A DNA stretch of 64,000 nt from Phocaeicola vulgatus (GCA_022009975.1 CP091733.1:1381001-1445000), one strand, 5' to 3'; positions 49,025 to 58,744 are shown, counted from the first letter of the stretch. Notes: generated by a model not told the origin, from the letters alone. A program made the numbers and translations.

Positions 49025-49972
49025 TCAAAAGAGGGCAAAGCCGATTAAGACAATGAGCCCCATCGCCATTTCCGTATGGCTGTTCACCCGGATTGCCACT
49101 TGCATGTCCTCTGTTGTAAAATCCCGTTCATGCTCCCCGATATATGGCTTCACCACCGGCTTCCCGAAATAATCATGCGTTCCACCGAAGCGGCAATCCA
49201 AAATGGCAGCCAATGCCGACTCCGGATAGCCGGAATTGGGACTTGCATGCGCCCTTCCATATTTAAGGATAAAGTCCCGTTTCGACCAGTTCCCCGAAAC
49301 CAACAGCATCAAGAGAGAAGTCAAGCGAGCCGGGATATAATTCGCCATGTCATCAATCCGGGCAGCAATCCGCCCAAATTCCAAATATCGTTCATTCTTA
49401 TAACCAATCATGGAATCCAATGTGTTCACCATCTTATAAGCCATCATGCCAGGCAAGCCCAAAAGGAGAAACCAGAACATCGGAGCCACAACCCCGTCAC
49501 TCAGGTTTTCAGCCAATGTTTCCAATGCAGCAGTGCGAATCTCCTGTGCAGACAACTGCGAGGTGTCACGTCCCACAATCCGTCCGACACGCTCCCTGCC
49601 CTCTTCCAAGCTCCGGTCCACTGCATAAAACACTTCGCACACCTCATCAATCAAGGTCTTTCCCGCCAAGCAGTAAAAGACGCCAACGCTTATCAGCAAA
49701 TCATAAAGGAAAGGGTGAATCAAGCCAGCTAAATGGAGCATCCCGGTCGTTATCATAAAGACACCGAGAATCAATCCTATGGAGAAAAATCCGCCTTTCC
49801 AGACCCTGTCTTTCCCCCGATTCCATTGCTTTTCCCCAGAAGAAATCGCCTTTCCAAACCAAACTATCGGATGCGGCAAACTCATGGGGTCGCCAAATAA
49901 GCGGTCAGCCAACCAACCTAACAAAAAAGGAACGGCTGCTTCCAGCCATAATCCATTATCAAAAAACAGCAT
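49025..49972 (-). CDS. cbiB: Adenosylcobinamide-phosphate synthase
   Basis: Intact 315-residue inner-membrane enzyme (CbiB/CobD). It attaches aminopropanol phosphate to adenosylcobyric acid. Motifs LADRLFGDPMSLPHPIVWFG, LAENLSDGVVAPMFWFLLLG and the C-terminal GRAHASPNSGYPESALAA are all present. It is the first gene of the cobamide run. Its last codons overlap half of the GGTGTGTCA repeat word at 49017-49026. Confidence 0.96.
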   Translation of the reverse strand: MLFFDNGLWLEAAVPFLLGWLADRLFGDPMSLPHPIVWFGKAISSGEKQWNRGKDRVWKGGFFSIGLILGVFMITTGMLHLAGLIHPFLYDLLISVGVFYCLAGKTLIDEVCEVFYAVDRSLEEGRERVGRIVGRDTSQLSAQEIRTAALETLAENLSDGVVAPMFWFLLLGLPGMMAYKMVNTLDSMIGYKNERYLEFGRIAARIDDMANYIPARLTSLLMLLVSGNWSKRDFILKYGRAHASPNSGYPESALAAILDCRFGGTHDYFGKPVVKPYIGEHERDFTTEDMQVAIRVNSHTEMAMGLIVLIGFALF

Positions 49973-49993
49973 TTTACTTTATCTTTTGAGCAA

Positions 49994-50001
49994 CAAAATT
50001 A
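49994..50001 (-). promoter_or_regulatory. -7 promoter element of the cob gene run
   Basis: TAATTTTG on the minus strand fits TAnnTTTG, 21 bp before the cbiB ATG. No riboswitch is present between it and cbiB, in contrast to the carboxylase operon. Confidence 0.5.
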
Positions 50002-50021
50002 AAGAAAAAATAGAAATTACA

Positions 50022-50051
50022 TTGCTTTTCGGGGAAAGATATCTATCTTTG
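50022..50051 (+). promoter_or_regulatory. Promoter of the HU/SPOR gene
   Basis: TTG at 50022-50024 and TATCTTTG at 50044-50051, 19 bp apart. The -7 box ends 4 bp before the ATG at 50056, so the transcript would be leaderless or nearly so. Confidence 0.55.
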
Positions 50052-50055
50052 TCTT

Positions 50056-51114
50056 ATGCTTAGGATTGTAAAACATATTAAATCGCTATTGTCCGAACAC
50101 GATTGTGTCATTGTCCCGGATTTCGGAGGATTTGTGTCACAGAATGTTGCCACCTCTGTCGAGGATCGTTTGCACCTCTTCTCCCCTTCCCGGAAAGAAA
50201 TCGTATTTAACGAAACATTGCAACACAATGACGGGCTGTTAATCGGCTCTTATATGAAATCGGAGCAATGCGACTATCCCACCGCACAGCAATTGGTGCG
50301 GGAAGATGTCTATGCCGTAAAAGAGGCTTTGAAGAAAAAGAAGGAAATTTCATTTGAAAAGATTGGGCATTTTGTATTAGGAGGAGAGAATCAACTGATA
50401 TTCCGGCAGGGAGATGCCGAATGGTTAAACGCAAACAACTATGGCCTTTCTTCATTCACTTTCGAGCCGCTTGCCAAACTGACTGCGGACAATTATCCTG
50501 CGAAAGTGGAAGAGAGAAGGAGTGAAGTCTATTATATCCCTATCAGCCGGCAATTCATCCGCATCGTGGCAGCGTCTATCGTTGCCCTCATCCTGTTTTT
50601 AGGCACTTCCATCCCCGTGAAAGATATCGACCGTGCAGCTTATACTGCCAGCTTCATCCCAATGGAGATGGTGCAGCCATCAACTTGGCAGCATGACGGG
50701 AAGCCTGTCCGCCCTGCCGAATCATCGGAGGAGAATATCATCCATAACTTAGAGGACGAAGCCAAGGTGGAAGCGGTCAAAGCTCCGGCAAAAGCCAATG
50801 CCCCTTCCAAGGCAAAAGCGGAAAAGGCAAAAGAACCGTCCAAAGCAAAAACAGCAACGATGGAAGCAGCTCCTGCCAAAGCGGATAAAAAATACAATGT
50901 CGTCATCGGCAGTTTCCCGACGCAAGGGCAAGCGGACCAATTCATGAAGGAAACGAACCGCAATGAGTGCCCGCACATGGATGTCATTGTCAAAAACGGG
51001 AAATACAGGGTCTATGCGGAGAGCTTCAACAACCGCGATGACGCTGAGAAATATATGGCAGAAATAAGAAAGAACAGCAAGTATAAAGATGCTTGGCTCT
51101 TTATCTGCCGATAA
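50056..51114 (+). CDS. HU (CCDC81-like) and SPOR domain membrane protein
   Basis: Intact 352-residue protein. Residues 1-130 form a tandem HU-like region of the bacterial CCDC81 type (VKHIKSLLSEHDCVIVPDFG). A single membrane helix at about 174-192 (IVAASIVALILFLGTSIPV), an Ala/Lys/Pro-rich linker (about 235-275) and a C-terminal SPOR domain (YNVVIGSFPTQGQADQFMKE) follow. The SPOR domain should bind denuded peptidoglycan at the division site, while the HU part stays in the cytoplasm. The combination is common in Bacteroidetes and may link cell division to the nucleoid or cytoskeleton; the function is unproven. A PIF1-like helicase gene follows. Confidence 0.9.
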   Translation: MLRIVKHIKSLLSEHDCVIVPDFGGFVSQNVATSVEDRLHLFSPSRKEIVFNETLQHNDGLLIGSYMKSEQCDYPTAQQLVREDVYAVKEALKKKKEISFEKIGHFVLGGENQLIFRQGDAEWLNANNYGLSSFTFEPLAKLTADNYPAKVEERRSEVYYIPISRQFIRIVAASIVALILFLGTSIPVKDIDRAAYTASFIPMEMVQPSTWQHDGKPVRPAESSEENIIHNLEDEAKVEAVKAPAKANAPSKAKAEKAKEPSKAKTATMEAAPAKADKKYNVVIGSFPTQGQADQFMKETNRNECPHMDVIVKNGKYRVYAESFNNRDDAEKYMAEIRKNSKYKDAWLFICR

Positions 51115-51145
51115 GGAGAGGTATCAAAGCAAGGATTTAACGCAA

Positions 51146-53166
51146 GTGGACTTCACGATAGACACAGATAACAAAGAATTCCAAGAGGCTTTGCAATTGA
51201 TTTCATTCACAAGGCAATCGGTATTCCTGACGGGGAAAGCCGGGACGGGGAAATCGACCTTCCTGAAATATATCTGTGCCAACACGAAGAAAAAGCATGT
51301 CGTCTTAGCCCCGACGGGAATTGCTGCCATCAATGCGGGAGGAGTGACGCTGCACTCTTTCTTCAAGCTTCCTTTCCGCCCTATCCTGCCCGACGACCCT
51401 GATTTGAGCCTGCAGAAAGGACGCATCTATGAATTCTTCAAATATAGCCGCGAGCACCGGAAGATTTGGCAAATGTCGAATTGGTCATCATCGACGAGAT
51501 ATCGATGGTGAGAGCCGACATCATTGACTGCATCGACCGCATTTTGCGGGTTTATTCCGGGAATATGCGCCTTCCTTTTGGAGGCAAGCAGCTGCTGTTC
51601 GTCGGGGATGTGTTCCAATTAGAACCAGTCGTCCCTTCCGATGAGCGGGAAATATTGAACCATTTCTATCCCAATCCCTTCTTCTTCTCCGCAAGGGTTT
51701 TCAAGGAAATCAGCCTTGTGCCCATAGAACTGCAAAAAGTCTATCGCCAAAAAGACGCCCTATTTGTCGGAATATTAGACCATATCCGGAGCAATGCTGC
51801 ACATGCGAATGATTTGAATGCATTGAATGCCCGCTGTTTCCCCCAGTTCGAACCGAATGACGAGGAGATGTATATCACCTTGGCAACCCGAAAAGACCAG
51901 GTAAATTTCATCAATGAGAAGAAATTGGCAGAGCTGCCCGGCAAAGAGTTCATCTCTGTCGGCAAAATATCCGGGGATTTCCCCGAATCGTCCTTGCCCA
52001 CCCAACTGAACTTGGCGATAAAGGAGAAGGCGCAAGTCATATTCATAGAGAATGACCGGGAGAGGCGCTGGGTCAATGGGACCATCGGCATGATTTCCGG
52101 AATAGATGAGGATAACCATGTCTATGTGTTGTTGGAAAATGGCAAGGAGGTCTTGGTGGAGCCGTCGTCATGGAACAACTATAAATATAAATACAACGAG
52201 CAGGAGAAGAAGATTGAAGAAGAGATTGTGGGAAGTTTCTCCCAATTGCCCATCCGTCTCGCTTGGGCTATCACGGTGCACAAAAGCCAAGGACTGACTT
52301 TCAGCCGGGCTGTCGTGGATTTGACAGGAGGCGTGTTTGCAGGAGGGCAAACTTATGTCGCACTCAGCCGTTGCACCTCGTTAGACGGATTGGTCTTGAG
52401 GTCGAAAGTGACACAACGAGACATATTCGTGCGCCGGGAAATCGTCCAATTCAGCCAGCAGTTCAACAATCCTGCCCTGATAGAAAAGAGCCTGCAAGAA
52501 GGCAAAGCGGAGATGCTTTATCAAAAAGCCGCCCAATATTTCGACCAAAGGAAGATGTCGGATGCGGTCGAAGCCTTCTCCTCGGCTCTCCGGAAGCGGA
52601 ACGAGTTAGAGAATCCGAAAGTACGCCGGTTGGTCTCCATGAAACTGGAACACTTGAACCATGAGGTTGCTACACAAAAAGAGAAAGTCAAATCATTGCA
52701 AAGCGAACTGCATCAAATCCGCGAATCGCTGAAGGAGTTGGCGCATGAATATTATCTCATGGGGAATGAGTGCATCACCAAAGCACATGATGCGCAAGCC
52801 GCCTTGCGTTCATTCGACAAGGCATTGGCAATGAACCCTAATTATGTGGATGCCTGGGTGAGGAAAGGTGTCACGCTCTTCGACATAGGCAAAGATTATG
52901 AAGCCCTGGCGTGCTTCAACAAAGCCGTCGGTTTGGATAGGAAATCGTTCAAGGCGTTTTATAACCGGGGGAAATGTTATTACCACCAGAAATATCATGA
53001 AGAGGCATTGTCCGACTTCCTGATCGCCTCCTCCCTAAAGAAGGATCACGCAGCCACGCATGATTATCTGTCGGAACTCTTCTCGCTGCAAGGAGATGAG
53101 GAGATGGCAGAAAAGCATAAACTAATAGCGGAGAAGTTGCGCACCCGCCGTCCCCGTAAATCATAA
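51146..53166 (+). CDS. PIF1-like helicase with C-terminal TPR repeats, one frameshift
   Basis: About 673 residues after repair. Motifs: Walker A LTGKAGTGKSTFLKY (about residue 30), APTGIAAINAGGVTLHSFF (PIF1 signature), Walker B VIIDEISMVRADI, late motifs ITVHKSQGLTFSRAVVDL and YVALSRCTSLDGL. The C-terminal 200 residues contain TPR-like repeats (ALRSFDKALAMNPNYVDAWV, ALACFNKAVGLDRKSFKAFY). The frame breaks at about 51467, where a T4 run is one short (RKILANVELVIIDE intended). The start is uncertain: GTG 51146 begins at VDFTIDTDNKEFQEAL; an upstream alternative at 51089 would overlap the HU/SPOR gene. 5'-3' DNA helicase; the TPR part probably docks a partner. Confidence 0.9.
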
Positions 53167-53397
53167 TTCATCGAAGAAGCTCCTCTTCTCCCCTTCCCTC
53201 ATGTTGCTCAACTCTTCCAACATCTTCAGGTGCTCTTCATCTATCTTTCCCGCCTTGGCAATCTTGCGATTGTATTTCCACCAGTTCAGCAAAGCGCGGC
53301 ACTCCACTTTCTTCTTATTAGGAAGATGATGGTGCTCCTCGATATAGGCTTTGAGAAGGCAATAATTGTCCAGCCAAATCTGTTCCCGTTTTGTCAT
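53161..53397 (-). CDS. Small helicase-associated-domain-like protein
   Basis: A 78-residue protein. The pattern W-x3-Y-x2-L-x2-YIEEHHHLP-...-LLNWWKYNRKIAKAGKIDEE-...-MLEEL resembles the helicase-associated (HA) domain normally found in tandem behind SNF2-type helicases, here standing alone. Its stop lies within the last codons of the convergent PIF1-like gene (6-bp overlap), and it starts 13 bp after the Cof phosphatase stop on the same strand, so it may be the second gene of that transcript. Function unknown. Confidence 0.65.
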   Translation of the reverse strand: MTKREQIWLDNYCLLKAYIEEHHHLPNKKKVECRALLNWWKYNRKIAKAGKIDEEHLKMLEELSNMREGEKRSFFDEL

Positions 53398-53410
53398 CTT
53401 ATCTCCGGTT

Positions 53411-54196
53411 TTATTCTGTAATCAATCCAAAATGGAGGAGAGCCTGACGGACTCCGTCCTCATCTACCGAGGTCGTCACATAATCAGCCGCAGCTTTCAC
53501 CTCGTCAGCGGCATTTCCCATGGCAACACCAATCCCGGCATGTTCCAACATGGCAATGTCGTTTCCACCATCTCCAAAGGCCATCGTCTCCTCTATCTTA
53601 ATCCCATAATGTTGAATGATATGGTCAATCCCGACAGCCTTATTGCTCCCTTTGGGAACGACATCTGCAAAATAGGGATTCCAGCGTGTCGCTTCGCTGT
53701 GAGGCAAATGCTCCATGATGCGTCTTTCCTGATCTGCCGTAAAGAAAGCAATCAGTTGATAAATGGGTTTGTCTGCGATGCTTTCCAAGTCGCCAAACTC
53801 CGGATTGCTTATGTTCAATTGGTTATATACTTTGTTGACGGACTCATTCTTGAAATTCATCAAGATGGCATCTTCCATCACGCAAGAGACCGGAAAAGCC
53901 TCCTTTTTTTGATATTCCAACAGAGACCGGATGTCCGCCGGATCCATCGGATGCTTATACAACACCTCGCCTTCCACCGTAGTACAATATCCTCCGTTCA
54001 AAGAGACATAACCATCAATCTCCAAATCTGCCAAATTGTTTATCCACAATGGGTGACGTCCGGTCGCAATAAAGACTTTCACACCTTTCTGCCTCAACTC
54101 ATGAATGGCTTCCACTGTGGACGGGGAGATAATATGTGTATTAAAACTGACCAATGTCCCGTCTATATCAAAAAAAGCTGCTTTTATCATAACCAA
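53411..54196 (-). CDS. Cof-type HAD sugar/nucleotide phosphatase
   Basis: Intact 261-residue type IIB HAD hydrolase. Motif I FFDIDGTLVSFNTH, motif II FIATGRHP, and motif IV MAFGDGGNDIAMLEHAGIGVAMGNA are present, with the large C2 cap between. Members dephosphorylate sugar phosphates, pyridoxal phosphate or FMN. The substrate is not predictable. A -7 element (minus-strand TACTTTTG at 54213-54220) lies 16 bp before the ATG. Confidence 0.92.
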   Translation of the reverse strand: MVMIKAAFFDIDGTLVSFNTHIISPSTVEAIHELRQKGVKVFIATGRHPLWINNLADLEIDGYVSLNGGYCTTVEGEVLYKHPMDPADIRSLLEYQKKEAFPVSCVMEDAILMNFKNESVNKVYNQLNISNPEFGDLESIADKPIYQLIAFFTADQERRIMEHLPHSEATRWNPYFADVVPKGSNKAVGIDHIIQHYGIKIEETMAFGDGGNDIAMLEHAGIGVAMGNAADEVKAAADYVTTSVDEDGVRQALLHFGLITE

Positions 54197-54212
54197 AATC
54201 TTAAATCTTGCG

Positions 54213-54220
54213 CAAAAGTA
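54213..54220 (-). promoter_or_regulatory. -7 promoter element of the Cof phosphatase gene
   Basis: TACTTTTG on the minus strand fits TAnnTTTG and is 16 bp from the ATG. Confidence 0.5.
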
Positions 54221-54306
54221 CTATTTTTCCATAGCGGAGGCATAAATTTGGTTTGTTAATTTACTTAAAAGCCCCAAATAAGGATGGCTATTTACTCATT
54301 CGTTGA

Positions 54307-54314
54307 TAACTTTG
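54307..54314 (+). promoter_or_regulatory. -7 promoter element of the GH84 gene
   Basis: TAACTTTG fits TAnnTTTG, 32 bp before the ATG at 54347. A second match, TAAATTTG at 54243-54250, is farther upstream. Confidence 0.5.
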
Positions 54315-54346
54315 CCCATTGTAAAGAACAAGTAAAAAAAGATAAG

Positions 54347-56563
54347 ATGAAAAGAGCTATTCTCACATGGTCGGCACTCCTGTTCTGCTCGACATGTATT
54401 TGGGCACAAACCCATTGATTTCACCTACTCCACAACAATATATCACGGGTGAACGATCCTATTCCCTTCCGGAGTCTTTCCTTTTCAACGGATTGAATGA
54501 AACAGATTCCATCAATCGTTCCATCGCACAGAATCTTCTTCCCCAAAAAGGGAAAAGTAAGAAATATTGGAGATTGACCATCGGCGAACGGGGTGACAGG
54601 TCTGTCCGCTCCGTTGCCAACAAAATCCCCAAAAAGGCGGATGGTTACTATCTCCGCATCAAAGACAAGGAAATCGTGGTCGCAGGAAATGATGAACGAG
54701 GCACTCTATATGGCTTGCACACGCTCCAGCAGATATTAAAGCAGAAGGAGATTCCGGCATTGGAGATAACCGATTATCCGGATGTCCCTGTCCGAGGCAT
54801 CGTGGAGGGTTATTATGGGACTCCGATGGACTTCCCGACCCATTTGCGGATGCTGAGGTATTATGGAATGAACAAAATGAATGCCTATTTATATGGACCG
54901 AAAGACGACCCTTATCATAGTTCGCCTAACTGGAGGAAGCCTTATCCCCAAAAAGAGGCGGATGAAATCAGGGAAATGGCGCGTGTAGCCAAAGAGAACG
55001 GAATTGACTTCGTTTGGGCGATTCATCCGGGGAAAGATATCCGATGGAACGAGGCTGACCGTGATTCCGTCGTTCAGAAATTCGAGTCGATGTATCAACT
55101 GGGCGTGCGCGCCTTCGCTGTCTTTTTCGATGATATCAGCGGAGAGGGAGCCAAGGCGGAAAAGCAAGTCGAGTTACTGAATTATATCGACGACCATTTC
55201 ATCCATGCCAAGAAGGATGTCAAGCCCCTCATCATGTGCCCGACAGAATATAACAAGAGTTGGGCTGATCCCAATGGGAGTTATTTGAGCACTTTGGGAG
55301 AAAAACTCAACCAAGACATTTCCATCATGTGGACGGGCAACTCGGTCATCTGCAACATCCAGTCGGAAGATATGGATTGGATCAATGAACAAATCAAGCG
55401 GAAAGCGTTTATTTGGTGGAACTTCCCCGTAAACGATTATGTGATGGATCACCTGCTGATGGGTCCTGTCTATGGAAACAGCAAAGAGATTGCAGACAAG
55501 CTATTCGGTTTCGTCTCCAATCCGATGGAATATGCCGAGGCTTCCAAGATAGCGATTTATAGCATCGCCGACTATGTTTGGAACATGAAGGCTTTTGACA
55601 GCGACAAGTCTTGGGACAATTCCATCAAAGACCTATTGCCTTCCAATGCCGATGCCTTGCGCCTATTTTCCGAGCACAATTCCGATGCGGGTCCCAATGT
55701 CCATCTTTTCTCAAGAGACGAGTCTGTCCGCATCCAACCAGCTATTAATGATGTCTTAAGCAATGCGTTGAACAATGCCGTCTCTTTCAAGGAAGGAGCT
55801 GTTTTGGCAGAGTTTGAGAACATTATTGATGCTGCCGACATTTTAATGGCAGACCAAGAGAATCCCTATTTGAAGAAGGAGTTGCTAAAATGGTATCCAC
55901 AGTTCAAGCTCTTGGGAGAAATGGGTGTCGAGGTGATGCATCTATATAAAGCTTGGCAAGACCAATATCAAGATGCCTTCTTGAAGAGTTATCGCCATTT
56001 GCGCGCATTGCAATATCTTTCCTATAAATATGACCAGAAGACAAATACCGAAGCTTCCCAGCCGGGAATCAAAACAGGTTCAAAGGTCTTGCGGCCTTTT
56101 GTGGACAAGCTTTTCACCCATTTGGTAAATGAATATAATCATCGTTTTGGTGCGACTTTGGCAACTTCCCTCAACTATTCCCATTTCAAATTGGAAAGTG
56201 ATGTGGAACAATTGAAAAACTTGGCAGTCACTTTGCGAAACGAAACAAAAGTTTCCATCTCTGCCCTGAACGAAGTGCTGAAATGGAAGGAAAATGGAAG
56301 CATGACGCTCTCGTTGGAAAAAGCAACTCCTGCCGCGGAGTTCCGGATTGATTTGGGAACGACGACTTTGGATTGGATCAAATTGGAAATCCAAAAAGAA
56401 GACGGCGAATGGGAAACTGCGGAACTTCCTCAGCTTTGGTCAACGGTTTACCGATCCAAACTAAATGAGACAAATAAAAGCCATCCGGTTAAGCAACATT
56501 TCCGACAAACAACAAGAGTGTTATCTGAAGAGCTGTTATCTGATGATAAAAAATAAGGGATAA
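54347..56563 (+). CDS. GH84 beta-N-acetylglucosaminidase (O-GlcNAcase-like), two frameshifts
   Basis: About 738 residues after repair. ATG 54347 gives the signal peptide MKRAILTWSALLFCSTCIWAQ. The frame breaks at once (A4 run one short near 54408; AQNPLISPTPQQY intended). The GH20b-like N-terminal domain is followed by the GH84 barrel VRGIVEGYYGTPMDF, with the catalytic Asp pair in FAVFFDDISGEG (about residue 260), and a helical domain. A second break near 56482 (an A run one base too long) restores NKAIRLSNISDKQQECYLKS and a stop at 56561-56563 that overlaps the next ATG as TAATG. It removes beta-GlcNAc from glycoproteins, probably host mucin-type substrates, outside the cytoplasm. Confidence 0.92.
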
Positions 56564-58509
56564 TGGAGGAATCGAAGCACTATCTTTCTCCCGAAGCAAG
56601 CTTAAAGCGGCAACTCGAAGCCCTTGAAATGGAGTATGACTATGAAAGGGAAACAAATGCCGGATTGGCGGATTGGAGCGACATAGAGAGGAAAATCCAG
56701 CAAGGCGTTTGTTGGTTTCCTCTTTCTGTCGGGAGGAATTATTACAATTCCCTGAATCAATTCGTGATAGAGATTGACCGGGAGGAGCGGCAAGAGATTG
56801 ACCACAATTTTGAATATGGCAAGACTGTCCGCTTCTTCACGACAATTGGTTCGGGAGAACCCAAGTGTTTTAACTTCTCATCAACTGTCTGTTATGTACA
56901 AGAAGACAGGATGGTCGTGACATTGCCTTCGGTTTCAGAATATATCCAAATAAGGAACGCCAAAAACTTAGGTGTCTTGATTGGCTTTGACGAGACAAGC
57001 TATAAGACAATGTTCGCAGCCCTGAAAGAGGTTACCGCCGCCAAAGGAAATCGTTTGGCAGAGCTGCGGGACATCCTCATAGGCAACCAGCCTGTCATAA
57101 AACGGGAATTATTTCCCGTCCGATTCCCTTGGCTGAATCCGTCCCAAGAAAAGGCAATCAACAAAGTGTTAGGGGCAAAAGAGGTGGAAATTGTCCATGG
57201 TCCTCCCGGAACCGGCAAAACAACCACTTTGGTGGAAGCGATATATGAGACTCTGCACAGGGAGAACCAAGTTTTGGTTTGCGCACAAAGCAACATGGCT
57301 GTCGATTGGATTTCAGAGAAGTTGGTAGACCGCGGCGTTCCTGTTTTGCGCATTGGCAATCCGACCCGAGTAAATGACAAAATGTTGTCGTTCACTTACG
57401 AACAAAAGTTCCAATCCCATCCCGATTATACCGAGCTTTGGAGCATTCGGAAAGCCATTCGGGAAATCCTTGCGTTCAGAGGCAAGGCGGACAAAAGTGC
57501 TTGGAACCGGAATCAAGACAGGTTGTCCGGTTTGCGGTCCCGTGCCACGGAACTGGAATTGAAAATCCATAAAGACCTCTTTAATGAGGCAAGAGTAATC
57601 GCTTGCACATTGGTGGGTTCGGCAAACAAAGTGATGACTGGACATCACTTCTCCACGCTATTCATCGACGAAGCGGCGCAAGCGTTGGAAGCGGCTTGCT
57701 GGGTTGCCATTGCAAAAGCCGACCGCGTCATCTTTGCCGGAGACCATCAGCAGTTGCCCCCGACCATAAAATGTTTGGAAGCTGCCCAAAAAGGATTGGA
57801 CAAGACACTTATGCAAAAGGTGGCGGAGCGGAAACCGGAAGTGGTTTCTTTGCTCACTGTTCAATATCGGATGAATAATGCCATCATGCGCTTTTCGTCC
57901 GATTGGTTTTACCAGGGCAAACTAAAAGCGGCTCCCGAAGTAGAGAACCGCGGGATTTTGGCTTGGGACTCTCCTATCGAATGGATAGACACGACTGAAA
58001 GCGATGCCGTGGAAAGTTCTTCCCGAGATGGTGTCAGCCGTTTGAACAAAAGAGAAGCGGAACTTTTGATCCTACTGTTGCAACAATATATTGAATATAT
58101 CAGTGCGGAGCGGGTGTTGGATGAGCGCATCGATTTCGGTGTCATCTCGCCCTATAAAGCACAAGTCCAATATCTCCGCAAACTGGTGAAATCGAATCCT
58201 TTCTTCAGACCCTTCCGCAAACTTATCACCATTCACACAGTAGATGGATTCCAAGGACAAGAACGGGATGTCATCATCATCAGCCTCGTCCGGGCAAATG
58301 AGAATGGGCAAATAGGTTTCTTGCAGGATTTAAGGCGCATGAATGTGGCCATCACCCGTGCAAAAATGAAATTGATGATTTTGGGGAATGCGGAAACTTT
58401 GACTCGCCACCGTTTTTATAAAAGATTATATGAATATGTTACTGAAGCAGGAAAAGTAATCCGGTTAGATGATAATGAAAATGATAATCAAGGACAACAT
58501 GAAATATAA
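56563..58509 (+). CDS. UPF1/IGHMBP2-like superfamily 1 DNA/RNA helicase
   Basis: Intact 648-residue helicase. A beta-barrel-like N-terminal part precedes Walker A VHGPPGTGKTTTLVEAI (about residue 212), Ia VLVCAQSNMAVDWI, motif II FIDEAAQALEAACW, III IFAGDHQQLPPTI, IV VSLLTVQYRMNNAIM, V TVDGFQGQERDVIIISLVR and VI RRMNVAITRAKMKL. The set is the SF1B UPF1-like group. Its start overlaps the repaired GH84 stop (TAATG) and its end overlaps the next frame by 11 bp, so these are translated together. Nucleic-acid substrate unknown. Confidence 0.93.
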   Translation: MEESKHYLSPEASLKRQLEALEMEYDYERETNAGLADWSDIERKIQQGVCWFPLSVGRNYYNSLNQFVIEIDREERQEIDHNFEYGKTVRFFTTIGSGEPKCFNFSSTVCYVQEDRMVVTLPSVSEYIQIRNAKNLGVLIGFDETSYKTMFAALKEVTAAKGNRLAELRDILIGNQPVIKRELFPVRFPWLNPSQEKAINKVLGAKEVEIVHGPPGTGKTTTLVEAIYETLHRENQVLVCAQSNMAVDWISEKLVDRGVPVLRIGNPTRVNDKMLSFTYEQKFQSHPDYTELWSIRKAIREILAFRGKADKSAWNRNQDRLSGLRSRATELELKIHKDLFNEARVIACTLVGSANKVMTGHHFSTLFIDEAAQALEAACWVAIAKADRVIFAGDHQQLPPTIKCLEAAQKGLDKTLMQKVAERKPEVVSLLTVQYRMNNAIMRFSSDWFYQGKLKAAPEVENRGILAWDSPIEWIDTTESDAVESSSRDGVSRLNKREAELLILLLQQYIEYISAERVLDERIDFGVISPYKAQVQYLRKLVKSNPFFRPFRKLITIHTVDGFQGQERDVIIISLVRANENGQIGFLQDLRRMNVAITRAKMKLMILGNAETLTRHRFYKRLYEYVTEAGKVIRLDDNENDNQGQHEI

Positions 58510-58744
58510 ATTATTGGTTCTCGACTTGGACGATTTTGTCCACGAAATCCGACAACCGGCAGACGAATGTTTAGCTGTCGGGGACGGATTTAATGACATC
58601 TCAATGATTCAATATGCCGGTTTAGGTGTTGCCATGGCAAATGCCCAGCCGCCAGTCAAAGCACAAGCAGATTTGGTTCTACCTTATACAAATGATGAAG
58701 ATGGTGTAGCTCGTTTCGTCAGCGAGTTGCTTCCACAATTATAA
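58499..58744 (+). pseudogene. Cof-type HAD phosphatase with central deletion
   Basis: An 81-codon frame from ATG 58499. It begins with HAD motif I (MKYKLLVLDLDD) and jumps in frame at about 58537 to the motif IV end of a Cof phosphatase: PADECLAVGDGFNDISMIQY then AGLGVAMANAQPPVKAQAD. A normal family member has about 260-270 residues, so roughly 185 residues (the cap and motifs II and III) are missing. The product could not be a working phosphatase. Both ends match a single protein type, so this is a deletion and not a chance fusion. It is the second large in-frame loss in the window, after potA. Confidence 0.85.
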
